In this document: piece by piece, positions 1-7,960 of the stretch
Numbering within the stretch: position 1 is the stretch's first letter
Layout of the letters: each line of letters opens with the position of its first letter
Source of the DNA: Rhizobium sp.
GTDB lineage: Bacteria; Pseudomonadota; Alphaproteobacteria; Rhizobiales; Rhizobiaceae
DNA: 34,559 nucleotides
Reading direction: 5' to 3'
Assembly (NCBI GenBank): GCA_003527225.1
Contig: DPXQ01000113.1
Span: 1,420-35,978 of the forward strand
The notes under the pieces: generated by a model
Told to the model about the DNA's origin: nothing
What the model saw: only the letters and a program-made list of their open reading frames with translations
Database searches by the model: none
Translations under genes and position numbers: made by a program

Positions 1-1
1 C

Positions 2-532
2 GGACGCATCCGCTTTCTCGACAAGAACGAGGAAAGCGCGTTGTTCAACGAGATCCGGGCTCATTCCGACCTTTACTACCGCTTCTGCATTTTCCTGGTC
101 GACACCGGTGCACGCCTCAGCGAGGGCCTGGACATGCGCTGGGGCGACATCAACGAAACACGCGTCACCTTCTGGGTGACCAAATCGGGCCGGAGCCGTT
201 CGGTTCCCCTCACTCACCGGGCCGCCGATGCCATTGCCGCATCCGACAGGCGCAAGCCCGGCCCCTTCAGCGACATCGACCAGCAGCGGTTCCGGATTGC
301 CTGGCATCAGGCCAAGGAAACCATTGGACTCGGGGATGACAAGGACGTGGTTCCCCACATCCTGCGCCATACCTGCGCGTCGCGTCTCGTTCAGGGCGGC
401 ATCGACATCCGGCGCGTCCAGATGTGGCTTGGCCACCAGACGCTGCAGATGACCATGCGTTATGCCCACCTGGCCTCGCACGATCTCGACATGTGCGTTC
501 CCGTTCTGGAGCGGGCAGCCGCCGGCAAGTGA
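2..532 (+). CDS. Tyrosine recombinase/integrase, C-terminal catalytic part (partial)
   Basis: Site-specific DNA recombinase of the phage-integrase/XerC-D family, cut by the left edge. The frame is open from base 2, so the TTG at 41 is probably internal and only about 176 C-terminal residues are visible. The catalytic set is complete: Arg in ARLSEGL (about residue 38 of the fragment), Lys in the TKSGR beta-hairpin (61), HILR (119-122), the GH pair (144-145) and the tyrosine nucleophile in MTMRYAHL (154). The spacing fits a full catalytic domain. The core-binding domain and true start lie outside the window. It may be the edge gene of an integrated element, a prophage remnant or a stand-alone recombinase; I saw no attachment site or tRNA next to it. 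The family call is firm, the element type unknown. Confidence 0.93.
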   Translation, partial: GRIRFLDKNEESALFNEIRAHSDLYYRFCIFLVDTGARLSEGLDMRWGDINETRVTFWVTKSGRSRSVPLTHRAADAIAASDRRKPGPFSDIDQQRFRIAWHQAKETIGLGDDKDVVPHILRHTCASRLVQGGIDIRRVQMWLGHQTLQMTMRYAHLASHDLDMCVPVLERAAAGK

Positions 533-679
533 CATTGCCTATCTGCGGCGTGGTGCCAGCCTCGCCGCGCCGACGGATATCAGCGATGCGTTCCATACAG
601 CATGCTGCTTTCGACTACGGCAAGAGCGTGATCCTTCTCATTTGCAGATCGGCGCCGTCATCATCCCCGGCTCAAGGAC

Positions 680-1483
680 TCAGTAGCCTGCCTTTTTCGG
701 CGGTTCCGCTGCGGCTCCGGCCTGGTAACGGGATGCAAGACTGCGCAGCGCGCCAGAAAATTCAGTCACATCGGCGCCGACCGCCACGAAACTGGCGCCA
801 AGCTCCAGATAGCGACGGTTCAGCTTCTCGTTGAAGGTGAGAATTCCGGCCGCTTTGCCTGCCCCGACGATGGTGCCGATCGCCTCTTCGATGACGGCCT
901 GCACTTCCGGCGCATCCATGCGGCCGAGATAGCCCATGTCGGCTGCAAGATCAGCGGGGCCGATGAAAACCCCATCCACGCCATCCACCGCGGCGATATT
1001 GGCAAGATCGGCAATGGCCGCGCGGGTTTCGGCCTGAACCAGAAGACAGATACCGTCGGATGCCGTGTCGGCATAATCGGGAATCGTGTTGAACCGGGAG
1101 GCGCGGGCGACCGCCGCTCCGACGCCGCGCACGCCATGCGGCGGATAGCGCACGGCGCGCACCAGCGCCTCTGCCTGCCCGGCCGAATCGACCATGGGCA
1201 CCAGCAGCGTCCGCGCGCCGATATCGAGGAGCTGCTTGATTATCCAGGTCTCGCCAATCGGGGCCCGCACCACCGGCTCGGCGCTCGACGCTGCAAGCGC
1301 CTGCAACTGCGCCAGAATGCTGCGCAGGTCATTGGGGCCATGCTCGCCGTCGATCACCAGCCAGTCGAAGCCGGCACAGCCGGCAATCTCGGCCGCAAGC
1401 GCGTCGGCCATATCGAGCCAGAGACCGATCTGGGGGCGTCCCTCGCGGATGGCGGTCTTGAAACGGTTTTCGGAAACGGGCAT
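680..1483 (-). CDS. HpcH/HpaI family aldolase (2-oxo-3-hydroxyacid class II aldolase)
   Basis: A 267-residue metal-dependent class II aldolase of the HpaI/GarL type. The family reversibly cleaves 4-hydroxy-2-oxo acids to pyruvate and an aldehyde in the cytoplasm. Key residues match E. coli HpaI with a constant offset of three: His48 in DGEHGP (catalytic base), Arg73 (pyruvate binding), and metal ligands Glu152 (QAETR) and Asp178 (GPADLA). Length is typical. Start is the ATG at 1483. It begins 8 bp after the stop of the upstream flavoprotein gene at 1492-2709, so the two are probably one transcript. The substrate cannot be read from sequence; hydroxyphenylacetate, glucarate/galactarate and rhamnonate pathways all use this family, and none of their other genes are next to it. 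Confidence 0.9.
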   Translation of the reverse strand: MPVSENRFKTAIREGRPQIGLWLDMADALAAEIAGCAGFDWLVIDGEHGPNDLRSILAQLQALAASSAEPVVRAPIGETWIIKQLLDIGARTLLVPMVDSAGQAEALVRAVRYPPHGVRGVGAAVARASRFNTIPDYADTASDGICLLVQAETRAAIADLANIAAVDGVDGVFIGPADLAADMGYLGRMDAPEVQAVIEEAIGTIVGAGKAAGILTFNEKLNRRYLELGASFVAVGADVTEFSGALRSLASRYQAGAAAEPPKKAGY

Positions 1484-1491
1484 GGGTGCTC

Positions 1492-2709
1492 TCAGGAAAG
1501 AAGCTGTTTCAGGTCGGATGAAGGGTCGGCGATGACGGCCTTGTCGGCGCTTCGGTCGAGTTCGAGCAATTTCTTGCCGGTCACATAGGCCTTGGCATCG
1601 TTGATCGCATCGACTGCGATGAATGTGCCGTCCTTATAGTACCAGACAGAGAGGCTGTTTTCGCGGGCGCCCTGCCTTACGACAGTCTCGTCATAGCCGA
1701 GATTGAAGCCGGCGATCTGCAGCTTCACGTCATATTGGTCGGACCAGAACCAGGGCTTCGGATCATAGGGTTCGGTGCCGCCCGCCATCAAAGCGGCGGC
1801 CGCTTCGGCCTGATCGACGGCGTTCTGCACAGCCTCAAGCCGGATCCGCTGCCCCTTCCAGGCAAAGACGGCACAATCGCCCATGGCGAAGATCGCCGGA
1901 TCGGAGGTACGCGCGAATTGATCGACAACGATGCCGCTCGCCGTTTCGAGGCCGGCATCCGCCGCCAGCTGGTCGTTGGGCACGACACCGATGCCGACGA
2001 TGACGAAATCGACGTCGAACACCGAACCGTCGGAAAGCTCAGCACCCTTGACCTTGCCATCCTCCCCGATCAGCCGCACGAGCCCAGTCTTCTCCTGGAT
2101 GACGACGCCGTGGGCCAGATGGATTGCGCGCATGGCGTCGGAGGTCTCCTTCGCGGCCACGCGCTGCAGGATCCGGTCGGCCATTTCGATCAGCGTGACC
2201 TCGAGGCCGAGATGGCGGGCGACGGCGGCGGCCTCCAGACCGATATAGCCGCCACCGACGATCAGGAGCCGGCGACCAGCTCTCATCTCGTCCGCCAGGC
2301 GGTCGGCATCCTTGCGGTCACGAACGGTATAGACGCCAGCCAGATCGCCGCCGATCGCGGCGGGCAAGCGCCGCGGCGCAGCGCCAGTGGCAAGCGCCAG
2401 CGTTTCATAAGCGATGGCCGAGCCGTCGAAGAGACGGACATGTTTCGTCTCCCGGTCGATTTCCTCTACCGGCGAGGCAAGCCGGATCTCGACGTCATTT
2501 TCGGCGAACCAGGATTCGGGACGGAACAGCAGCCGGTCGAAACTCATTTCGCCGAGCAGGTATCTCTTCGAAAGCGGCGGACGTTGATAAGGAAGGCAAT
2601 CTTCGGCGCCGATGATGGTGATCGGGCGCGTATCCTTCAGGCTCCGCAGCTTGGCGGCAAGCGCGAAGCCCGCCTGCCCTGCCCCGACAATGACCAGTCT
2701 GCCCGTCAT
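1492..2709 (-). CDS. FAD-dependent NAD(P)H:ferredoxin reductase-type oxidoreductase
   Basis: A 405-residue flavoprotein resembling the reductases that pass electrons from NADH to a 2Fe-2S ferredoxin in Rieske oxygenase and P450 systems (ThcD, BphA4, PdR type). Visible motifs: the N-terminal FAD Rossmann fold GxGxxG at residues 9-14, YQRPPLSK at 41-48, the second Rossmann NADH motif GGGYIG at 152-157, the FAD-binding MGDCAVF near residue 280, and a C-terminal reductase domain. I chose the ATG at 2709 because AGGAGAGG sits just upstream and the protein then opens directly with the beta strand TGRLVIVGAG; the longer frame to 2796 adds an Arg/Pro-rich stretch unlike the family. First gene of an operon with the aldolase. 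No ferredoxin or oxygenase gene is nearby, so its partner is unknown. Confidence 0.88.
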   Translation of the reverse strand: MTGRLVIVGAGQAGFALAAKLRSLKDTRPITIIGAEDCLPYQRPPLSKRYLLGEMSFDRLLFRPESWFAENDVEIRLASPVEEIDRETKHVRLFDGSAIAYETLALATGAAPRRLPAAIGGDLAGVYTVRDRKDADRLADEMRAGRRLLIVGGGYIGLEAAAVARHLGLEVTLIEMADRILQRVAAKETSDAMRAIHLAHGVVIQEKTGLVRLIGEDGKVKGAELSDGSVFDVDFVIVGIGVVPNDQLAADAGLETASGIVVDQFARTSDPAIFAMGDCAVFAWKGQRIRLEAVQNAVDQAEAAAALMAGGTEPYDPKPWFWSDQYDVKLQIAGFNLGYDETVVRQGARENSLSVWYYKDGTFIAVDAINDAKAYVTGKKLLELDRSADKAVIADPSSDLKQLLS

Positions 2710-3056
2710 TTGCCTCTCCTGAAACTCTACGATGGCGTGAAAACGCGGCCGGCGCGCCGGCGGGGAAGATCGAAGGCGTAGCGCCAAAGCCGGCAACCCG
2801 TCAAGCGCCGGCCTCCCTCGCCGCCATCACATTTCCCTCATCAGGCCCGCTTCGCTCCGGCAATCCACCGACGACATTGCGGCGGCCGGCGTCAGTGCAG
2901 TTACCACCAAGGAAGATCATTCCGTGGCGGAATGAAGTCATACACTCTGTTATTTCAATCGATTTTGGCTAATTCGCGCAAATTTCACGCTTTTCCTGCA
3001 ATCAAAGCTGTTGTAGCTATAGTCACCTTCTAAAGATATCATGCAAGGACGGCGAC
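2710..3056. other. Divergent intergenic region between flavoprotein/aldolase operon and gcdH
   Basis: 347 bp without a convincing gene. The half near the flavoprotein is GC-rich and holds a short GCCGGCGCGCCGGC palindrome near 2748-2761. The half near gcdH (about 2935-3056) is clearly AT-rich, as expected of a promoter, and ends with an AAGGA ribosome site before the gcdH ATG. A TATAGT at 3018-3023 could be a -10 element, but no good -35 pairs with it. No LysR-type regulator gene, common beside gcdH in other proteobacteria, is present here. Confidence 0.5.
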
Positions 3057-4280
3057 ATGACAGACCACCATCCCGCAACTCCCGAGCAAGCCCGCGCCAA
3101 GATGGCGGCGTTCGTCTGGGAGGATCCCTTTCTGCTCGAAGAACAGTTGAGCGAGGAAGAGCGGATGATCCGCGACACCGCGCGCGCCTATTGCCAGGAC
3201 AAGCTGGCTTCGCGTGTCACCGAGGCCAATCGCCACGAGATCTTCCATCGCGAAATCATGAACGAAATGGGCGAACTCGGGCTTCTCGGCCCGACCATTC
3301 CGGAAGAGTTCGGCGGCGTCGGCGCGAATTACGTCTCCTACGGTCTCGTCGCCCGCGAAGTCGAACGTGTCGACAGCGGCTATCGCTCGGCCATGTCGGT
3401 TCAGTCCTCGCTGGTCATGCATCCGATCTTTGCTTTCGGCACGGATGAGCAGCGCGCCAAATATCTCCCGAAGCTTGCCAGTGGCGAATGGGTCGGCTGC
3501 TTTGGCCTGACCGAGCCGGACCACGGCTCCGATCCGGGCTCGATGATCACCCGCGCCAAGAAGGTCGATGGCGGTTATCTGGTTTCGGGCGCCAAGAACT
3601 GGATCACCAATTCACCGATCGCCGATGTCGCCGTCGTCTGGGCGAAGTCCGACAGCCATGACAACAAGATCAAGGGCTTCATTCTCGAGCGCGGCATGAA
3701 GGGTTTTGAAACCCCGAAGATCGAGGGCAAGTTCTCGCTGCGCGCCTCGGCCACCGGCATGATCCAGATGCAGGACGTCTTCGTGCCGGATGAAAACCTG
3801 CTGCCAAACGTCTCCGGCCTTGCCGGCCCCTTCGGCTGCCTCAACCGCGCGCGCTACGGCATCGCCTGGGGCGCCTTGGGTGCTGCCGAGTTCTGCTGGC
3901 ATGCGGCACGTCAATATACGCTTGACCGCAAGCAGTTCGGCAGGCCGCTCGCGGCCACGCAGCTGATCCAGAAGAAGCTCGCCGACATGGAAACCGAGAT
4001 CGCCCTCGGCCTTCAGGGCGTGCTGCGGCTCGGCCGCCTGTTCGACGAGCACCGCGCGCCGGCCGAACTCATTTCGATGATGAAGCGCAACAACTGCGGC
4101 AAGGCGCTCGATATCGCCCGCGTTGCCCGCGACATGCATGGCGGCAACGGCGTCTCCGACGAATATGGCGTCATCCGCCACGTCATGAACCTCGAAGCGG
4201 TCAACACCTACGAGGGCACGCATGACATCCATGCGCTGATCCTCGGCCGCGCTCAGACCGGCTTGCAGGCCTTCCAATAA
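3057..4280 (+). CDS. gcdH: Glutaryl-CoA dehydrogenase
   Basis: A 407-residue acyl-CoA dehydrogenase that oxidises and decarboxylates glutaryl-CoA to crotonyl-CoA in lysine, hydroxylysine and tryptophan breakdown, passing electrons to ETF. Family features in order: N-terminal helical domain, [15 protein letters not shown] (the Arg that binds the distal carboxylate of glutaryl-CoA), [12 protein letters not shown] (FAD/substrate signature), KNWITNSP, the C-terminal [13 protein letters not shown] helix, and [17 protein letters not shown], where Glu near residue 386 is the catalytic base. The last motif is diagnostic for GcdH over other acyl-CoA dehydrogenases. AAGGA lies just before the ATG. It is a single-gene unit closed by a strong terminator. 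ETF-ubiquinone oxidoreductase, the later electron acceptor, is at the far right of the window. Confidence 0.95.
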   Translation: MTDHHPATPEQARAKMAAFVWEDPFLLEEQLSEEERMIRDTARAYCQDKLASRVTEANRHEIFHREIMNEMGELGLLGPTIPEEFGGVGANYVSYGLVAREVERVDSGYRSAMSVQSSLVMHPIFAFGTDEQRAKYLPKLASGEWVGCFGLTEPDHGSDPGSMITRAKKVDGGYLVSGAKNWITNSPIADVAVVWAKSDSHDNKIKGFILERGMKGFETPKIEGKFSLRASATGMIQMQDVFVPDENLLPNVSGLAGPFGCLNRARYGIAWGALGAAEFCWHAARQYTLDRKQFGRPLAATQLIQKKLADMETEIALGLQGVLRLGRLFDEHRAPAELISMMKRNNCGKALDIARVARDMHGGNGVSDEYGVIRHVMNLEAVNTYEGTHDIHALILGRAQTGLQAFQ

Positions 4281-4304
4281 GGCCTTGCATTCAAATGGAC
4301 AAGA

Positions 4305-4344
4305 AGGGCCGCGCCGGAATTTTCGGCGCGGCCCTCTTTCTTTT
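4305..4344 (+). terminator. Rho-independent terminator after gcdH
   Basis: A perfect 12-bp GC-rich stem (4305-4316 with 4324-4335, arm AGGGCCGCGCCG) with a 7-nt loop is followed by a pyrimidine run CTTTCTTTT. It begins 24 bp after the gcdH stop codon. It also lies just beyond the end of the convergent minus-strand gene at 4359-4799, and the run of A before the stem is short, so it mainly serves the plus strand. Confidence 0.85.
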
Positions 4345-4358
4345 GCGGGGCATGCTGC

Positions 4359-4799
4359 CTAGAGATCCAGCACCAGTTGCGGCTGGCCATTCGAGGTCCG
4401 CCGCGGCGAGACTCCCTTGCCGTCGATCGTCGCGGTCACCCGCTGACGGAAAGCCGAGAAGCTTTCGAAAGTCACGACATCGACGGGTTCGTCGAAGTGC
4501 AGCACCACCTTGTAGTAGCTGCTCTGCGCGAGCTTCGACAGCGCGAGCACCCGCCCCCGGAACTGCTGTCCGAGATAACGCCCCTCGACGATTGCCCCGA
4601 CGACGACGGGCGCCTGTTCCGCGTTGTCCGAGCGGGCGGCAAGCGCTGCAATCGTGTTCCAGTCGCGCGCGCCGTGGCTTTTGGCTACGAGTTCCAGCGC
4701 CGCGCTGTGGCTGAGCGGTGAGCCGCCGCCGGCCATGGCGTCGCGCAGACGCCGGGCCTGGGATTTCAGTTCATCAATGCTAAGTGTGGCCATAGTCAT
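4359..4799 (-). CDS. Glyoxalase-superfamily-related small protein
   Basis: A 146-residue cytoplasmic protein. The N-terminal half (SIDELKSQARRLRDAM, then SHSAALELVAKSHGARDWNT) is the helical module in many proteobacterial proteins annotated as glyoxalase-related; a true glyoxalase beta-fold with metal ligands is not visible. The second half is a small, possibly beta-rich domain (VEGRYLGQQFRGRVLAL, then YKVVLHFDEPVDVVTFESF). No catalytic residues can be assigned. I chose the ATG at 4799 because GGAAGAGG lies about 7 nt upstream; another in-frame ATG follows at 4793, and the longer frame to 4859 starts with an unconvincing stretch. Convergent with gcdH. Function unknown. Confidence 0.7.
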   Translation of the reverse strand: MTMATLSIDELKSQARRLRDAMAGGGSPLSHSAALELVAKSHGARDWNTIAALAARSDNAEQAPVVVGAIVEGRYLGQQFRGRVLALSKLAQSSYYKVVLHFDEPVDVVTFESFSAFRQRVTATIDGKGVSPRRTSNGQPQLVLDL

Positions 4800-5118
4800 G
4801 GCGAGCCTCTTCCAGTTGTGCATGACGCAAAGAACAAAAGGGAGCCCGCATTGCCCCATTTGCGCATGCGCTGAATGGGCTTTTCGTCAGAAGGGAGGAC
4901 TTCACCAAGGGTTTTCACCCGCGGGCGGCCGGCGCCTCAACCGGGGCCAGATATGGGGCGGGACCATTTTCCTGTCAAGGCCTTGCAGAAATCCCGCCCG
5001 AGCAGGCGGGGACTGCGGTCATCCACGGCATAAAATGAGCAATTTAGGGATGGCGTTGAGGAAACGTCAGTAAAGTTGCGTTAAATTGGGACCCTGAAAT
5101 CAATCCAGGGAGGGTGAA
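4800..5118. other. Intergenic region with competing inverted repeats, leader of PilZ gene
   Basis: 319 bp between divergent genes with no convincing ORF. GGGCGGGA at 4956-4963 can pair with TCCCGCCC at 4992-4999 (8 bp), while part of the same segment, CCCGCC at 4993-4998, can instead pair with GGCGGG at 5005-5010 over a 6-nt loop. The last 80 bp are AT-richer and probably hold the promoter of the PilZ gene; TTGAGG at 5056 and TTAAAT at 5081 are weak candidates with non-ideal spacing. Confidence 0.4.
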
Positions 5119-5466
5119 ATGCCCTTGCAGATCATACCCGACGCGAAAAAAGACATCCCACAGGACCAGATCTACGAGAAATTTACGATCGACCGGCCCG
5201 GCAAGATCATCTTCGTCGGCCATCATCTCAGCACCAAGACCACCATACGGTGCCTGATCCGGACGATCTCGCTCTATGGCGCCGAGCTCGAGCTCAGCCC
5301 GCACACGCCCATGCCCGACCATTTTTTCCTGGAAGTCCTCGGCATCCATGACCAGATCGGATGCACATTCATCCGACGGGAGGCGGAAAAGGTGACCGTC
5401 GGCTTCAACATGCTGATCGACCCGGAATTCCTGCACCATGTGGTGCGGCTTTCCTTCGAACTCTGA
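5119..5466 (+). CDS. PilZ-like domain protein lacking c-di-GMP-binding residues
   Basis: A 115-residue single-domain protein that aligns along its whole length with the canonical PilZ protein at 7961-8338: RP at residues 26-27, an S51xxG54 core, the FFLEVLG..DQIGC strand pair, the VGF strand, and the closing HHVVRLSFEL helix. PilZ domains bind cyclic di-GMP through RxxxR and [D/N]xSxxG. Here these positions read Asp25/Lys29 and Thr49-Ile-Ser-Leu-Tyr-Gly54, so the first and last Arg and the Asp are lost while the fold seems kept. I infer a non-binding PilZ that may act by protein contacts. AGGGAGGGTG precedes the ATG. It is convergent with the host-attachment gene. Fold call fairly firm; loss of binding is inferred from residues. 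Confidence 0.8.
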   Translation: MPLQIIPDAKKDIPQDQIYEKFTIDRPGKIIFVGHHLSTKTTIRCLIRTISLYGAELELSPHTPMPDHFFLEVLGIHDQIGCTFIRREAEKVTVGFNMLIDPEFLHHVVRLSFEL

Positions 5467-5533
5467 CGCTGTATCCGTTGGAAGGGTCCCCGACGCCAAC
5501 GCCGGGGGCCTCAATGATCGACGGGACCTGCCC

Positions 5534-5986
5534 TTATTTCGCGGTGGCCAGATGCTGCTCGATTTCAGGAACGGTCAGCTTGACCAGGTCCTTCGCAAGC
5601 TCAGCATGGATGACCCCTTCGGGCAATGATTTCAGCTCGGGACGGAGGACACCAAGGGCCTTGGGCGGGGCAACGAGGATCATCGCCTTGATCTCATGAG
5701 CCTCGACCAGTTCGGCGACCTTCTTGGCGATCTCCTTCAGGAAGTCCGTTTCGGCCTGCTGGTGCCAGTCGGTCTCCTCCATCGCGCTTCTTTCACTGCC
5801 CTGCGATTGATGGACACGGCCGGGACGGTCGGAACCGAGATCGCGTGTCGCCTCATCGGGATGAGACATATGATCGACGACAGTGAGATTGACGAGATCG
5901 GCATCTCCATCATTGCGCAAGAACAGTGCCTTGGCGCCGTCGCAGACGATCACCCAGGATTTGCGACCAATATCAAACCGGCTCAT
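5534..5986 (-). CDS. Host attachment family protein
   Basis: A 150-residue cytoplasmic protein of the family annotated as protein required for attachment to host cells, first noted in Agrobacterium. Members have an eRF1/RNase-H-like fold. Visible: an opening strand KSWVIVCDGAKALFL, a loop rich in Asp/Arg (SHPDEATRDLGSDRPGRVHQ), the long helix TDFLKEIAKKVAELVEAHEI, the strand AMILVAPPKALGVLRPEL, and the C-terminal helix LTVPEIEQHL. These match the family order. Start ATG 5986 is preceded by GAGGAG. It lies 71 bp downstream of a 22-residue membrane-peptide ORF, and a perfect FNR/FixK box stands upstream of both, suggesting oxygen-dependent control. The biochemical function of the family is unsettled, and the attachment role rests on the family name. 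Confidence 0.85.
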   Translation of the reverse strand: MSRFDIGRKSWVIVCDGAKALFLRNDGDADLVNLTVVDHMSHPDEATRDLGSDRPGRVHQSQGSERSAMEETDWHQQAETDFLKEIAKKVAELVEAHEIKAMILVAPPKALGVLRPELKSLPEGVIHAELAKDLVKLTVPEIEQHLATAK

Positions 5987-6057
5987 ATGTCTATCTCCTC
6001 GATTGCGGGGTCATTCCGTCCCCATTGTTTCGATAGTATGCGTGTCGACCGGCCTCT

Positions 6058-6126
6058 TCAAGTGAAGCAGCCGCCAGTCAGGAGGATGCCGATGGCGACA
6101 GCCATGCCATAGAAAAATCGGCGCAT
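6058..6126 (-). CDS. Putative 22-residue membrane or lipoprotein-like peptide
   Basis: A short ORF: two Arg after Met, then about 15 hydrophobic residues (FFYGMAVAIGILLTGG), then Cys-Phe-Thr-stop. It resembles a lone transmembrane helix or a lipoprotein signal ending at TGGC. GGGAGGG lies 8 nt before the ATG, a better ribosome site than many neighbours have. It lies between a perfect FNR/FixK box (6186-6199) and the host-attachment gene on the same strand, so it would be the first cistron of that transcript. Short membrane peptides of this kind are often missed in annotation. There is no family assignment; coding status rests on the ribosome site, composition and context. Confidence 0.5.
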   Translation of the reverse strand: MRRFFYGMAVAIGILLTGGCFT

Positions 6127-6185
6127 ATCAACATCCCTCCCACCCCGGATTTGACCAAAGCTAGGTCACGGCGGGCATCGAAACA

Positions 6186-6199
6186 TTGATCCCGATCAA
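6186..6199. promoter_or_regulatory. FNR/FixK-type binding box (perfect palindrome)
   Basis: TTGAT-CCCG-ATCAA matches the FNR/FixK/Anr consensus TTGAY-N4-RTCAA with perfect 5-bp arms. Its centre (6192.5) is about 66 bp before the ATG of the minus-strand ORF at 6126. A TAGCTT at 6158-6163 (minus strand) sits where a -10 element would lie if the box were at -41.5. The other flank is the 3' end of the beta-helix gene, so the likely target is the small peptide and host-attachment gene. Confidence 0.7.
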
Positions 6200-6238
6200 G
6201 TCGGACTTGCCTGTCCGCTCCGGGCTGTGAAGCACCGG

Positions 6239-7753
6239 CTACTGAAGCTGGCAGCCGGTATCGGTGAGACATGCCCCGGGAACCCCGCAGGCCGCCACTA
6301 CCAGCGCCGATGAGACAATCGGATCAAGCACCCCGGCCTTCACTGCCGCCTGAAGCGGGAACCGGTCGACTGCCTCGCCTCCCGGTATCGGGTGGCCGGT
6401 GTCGCCTATGCCGTCGCCATTGGCATCCTCAAAGCCTTCGGAGGCCTCGTCGAAATCGGAAAAATGGTTGCCGCGTGTTCCATCATCCCATTGGTTCGGG
6501 CGTGACAGATCCGCAGTACCGACCTTTCCGCCCTTGGGGGTTCCCTGGACGCGCGGCGGCGCGGTATCCCGGCCGGACGTGTCATATGCGTTGATGCCGT
6601 TATCCGTGAGGTCGTTGCTCGACAGCAGATTGAGGACCGCCGGCGGGTTTGTGGCAAGGCCGCGTTCGAGCCTGATGCCGGTCCCCTTGTTACCGGTAAC
6701 GACGTTGCCTGCGATCTGGTTCGCCGTCGATCCGAAGAGACCGATGCCGACGTCATTTGCCGTTGCGAGATTTGTCATCACGGCGTTGTCATAGGCCGTG
6801 TCGAGCAGAATGCCGTGGCTGTCGTTGCCGGTGGCGCGGTTGCCCTCGACCTGATTTTCGTGAGCATCACAGATCAGCCCTATTCCGTAGCCGCGGATCG
6901 TGTCCGACGAACCGAAGACGAAGGGCGGATTGCTGCGCGGCACCGGCGCGCCGCCATTGCCCGCCGCGTCGTTGTCCACGATCCGCACACGCGCCGCGCT
7001 GCCGATGCTGATCCCCGTGTGGCCATTTTCCGATACGGTGTTGCCGCTGATCTCGATGTCGGCCGACATTGCCTGCTCGAGGCTGCGCGTTTCCTCCGTG
7101 ATCAGGACATCGCCCGCCAGCGGCCGCATTGCCGTCATCATGCCCGGGGGAAAGATCACGCTGCCGACAGAAATTCCGCCATAGGCATTGGCATCAACCC
7201 GGTTGCCGCGGATTGAGCCGTCTCGGCTGTTGAGGATCAAGACGCCGCCAAAAAAATTTTCGGCTATCTCATTGCCCTCAATGGTGAAACCGTCTCCGGC
7301 GCGCACGAATATGCCGTAATGGCAGCCGGTAATCCTGCTGTTCGAAATCACCGCCCCACCGGCGCGGACCATCACGCAAGCCTCCTCGGAATAGGCCGAA
7401 AACACCCCGAACTTCAGCCGGCGCGCGGCGGACGCGGTGACATCCAGCCCGTCTATCGTCACACCGGCGGCGGTAATCGTGATCGCCGACGGCCCCTTGC
7501 CACCGTCGAGGCGCGGCTTTCCGGCACCGGCGTCGAGGCCGCGCAGCGTCAATGGTTTGCCGACGGTGAGCTTTTCCGGATAGCTGCCGCTATCGATCTC
7601 GATGACGGCATTGTCGGGTGCCACATCAATCGCTGCCTGTATCGTCGGGAAGGTGCTGTCGGAACCTGCGATGCGAGCTGCGGCGCCTGCCTCCGTTGCA
7701 AGCGACGCAGCCAGCAACACGGCCGCGCCGGTCACGTTCATCAATCGGACCAT
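6239..7753 (-). CDS. Exported right-handed parallel beta-helix protein, NosD-like
   Basis: A 504-residue protein with an N-terminal signal peptide (hydrophobic residues about 6-22, ending near AGAAA). It then opens with FPTIQAAIDVAPDNAVIEI, typical of NosD and pectin-lyase-like proteins, followed by repeated beta-helix coils of the NxxxGNxxxxNxxGI type across roughly residues 60-420. The C-terminal segment NHFSDFDEASEGFEDANGDG, then GDTGHPIPGG and DRFPL, is the hallmark end of NosD, the periplasmic protein that helps mature nitrous oxide reductase. A Cys-containing tail follows (ACGVPGAC, TGCQLQ). AGGAGGGTG precedes the ATG. No nosZ, nosR or nosF is nearby, so it is better called NosD-like. 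It may act on carbohydrate or a metal site; the substrate is unknown. Confidence 0.8.
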   Translation of the reverse strand: MVRLMNVTGAAVLLAASLATEAGAAARIAGSDSTFPTIQAAIDVAPDNAVIEIDSGSYPEKLTVGKPLTLRGLDAGAGKPRLDGGKGPSAITITAAGVTIDGLDVTASAARRLKFGVFSAYSEEACVMVRAGGAVISNSRITGCHYGIFVRAGDGFTIEGNEIAENFFGGVLILNSRDGSIRGNRVDANAYGGISVGSVIFPPGMMTAMRPLAGDVLITEETRSLEQAMSADIEISGNTVSENGHTGISIGSAARVRIVDNDAAGNGGAPVPRSNPPFVFGSSDTIRGYGIGLICDAHENQVEGNRATGNDSHGILLDTAYDNAVMTNLATANDVGIGLFGSTANQIAGNVVTGNKGTGIRLERGLATNPPAVLNLLSSNDLTDNGINAYDTSGRDTAPPRVQGTPKGGKVGTADLSRPNQWDDGTRGNHFSDFDEASEGFEDANGDGIGDTGHPIPGGEAVDRFPLQAAVKAGVLDPIVSSALVVAACGVPGACLTDTGCQLQ

Positions 7754-7960
7754 TACTCACCCTCCTCATCTGGCCACGACAGCCGTCGTCCCGCCTAGGC
7801 TAATTGAGAGAAGAGCACCTTACAACCGAGCCCAAAGCCCTTGGTTCCAGCCAAAGATCGCTGTCCTTAAAAATTTAGCGTTCCAATTGACCGCAATACA
7901 ATGCTTTTGCGGCAGCCTTCCCTTCGAGCGCCAGTCCACGTGCGCAACAGGGGGTAAGCG

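Noticed and set aside
424..834. 136-codon plus-strand frame after the integrase
   Set aside because: Overlaps the integrase in another frame and then the aldolase antisense; no domain or ribosome site.
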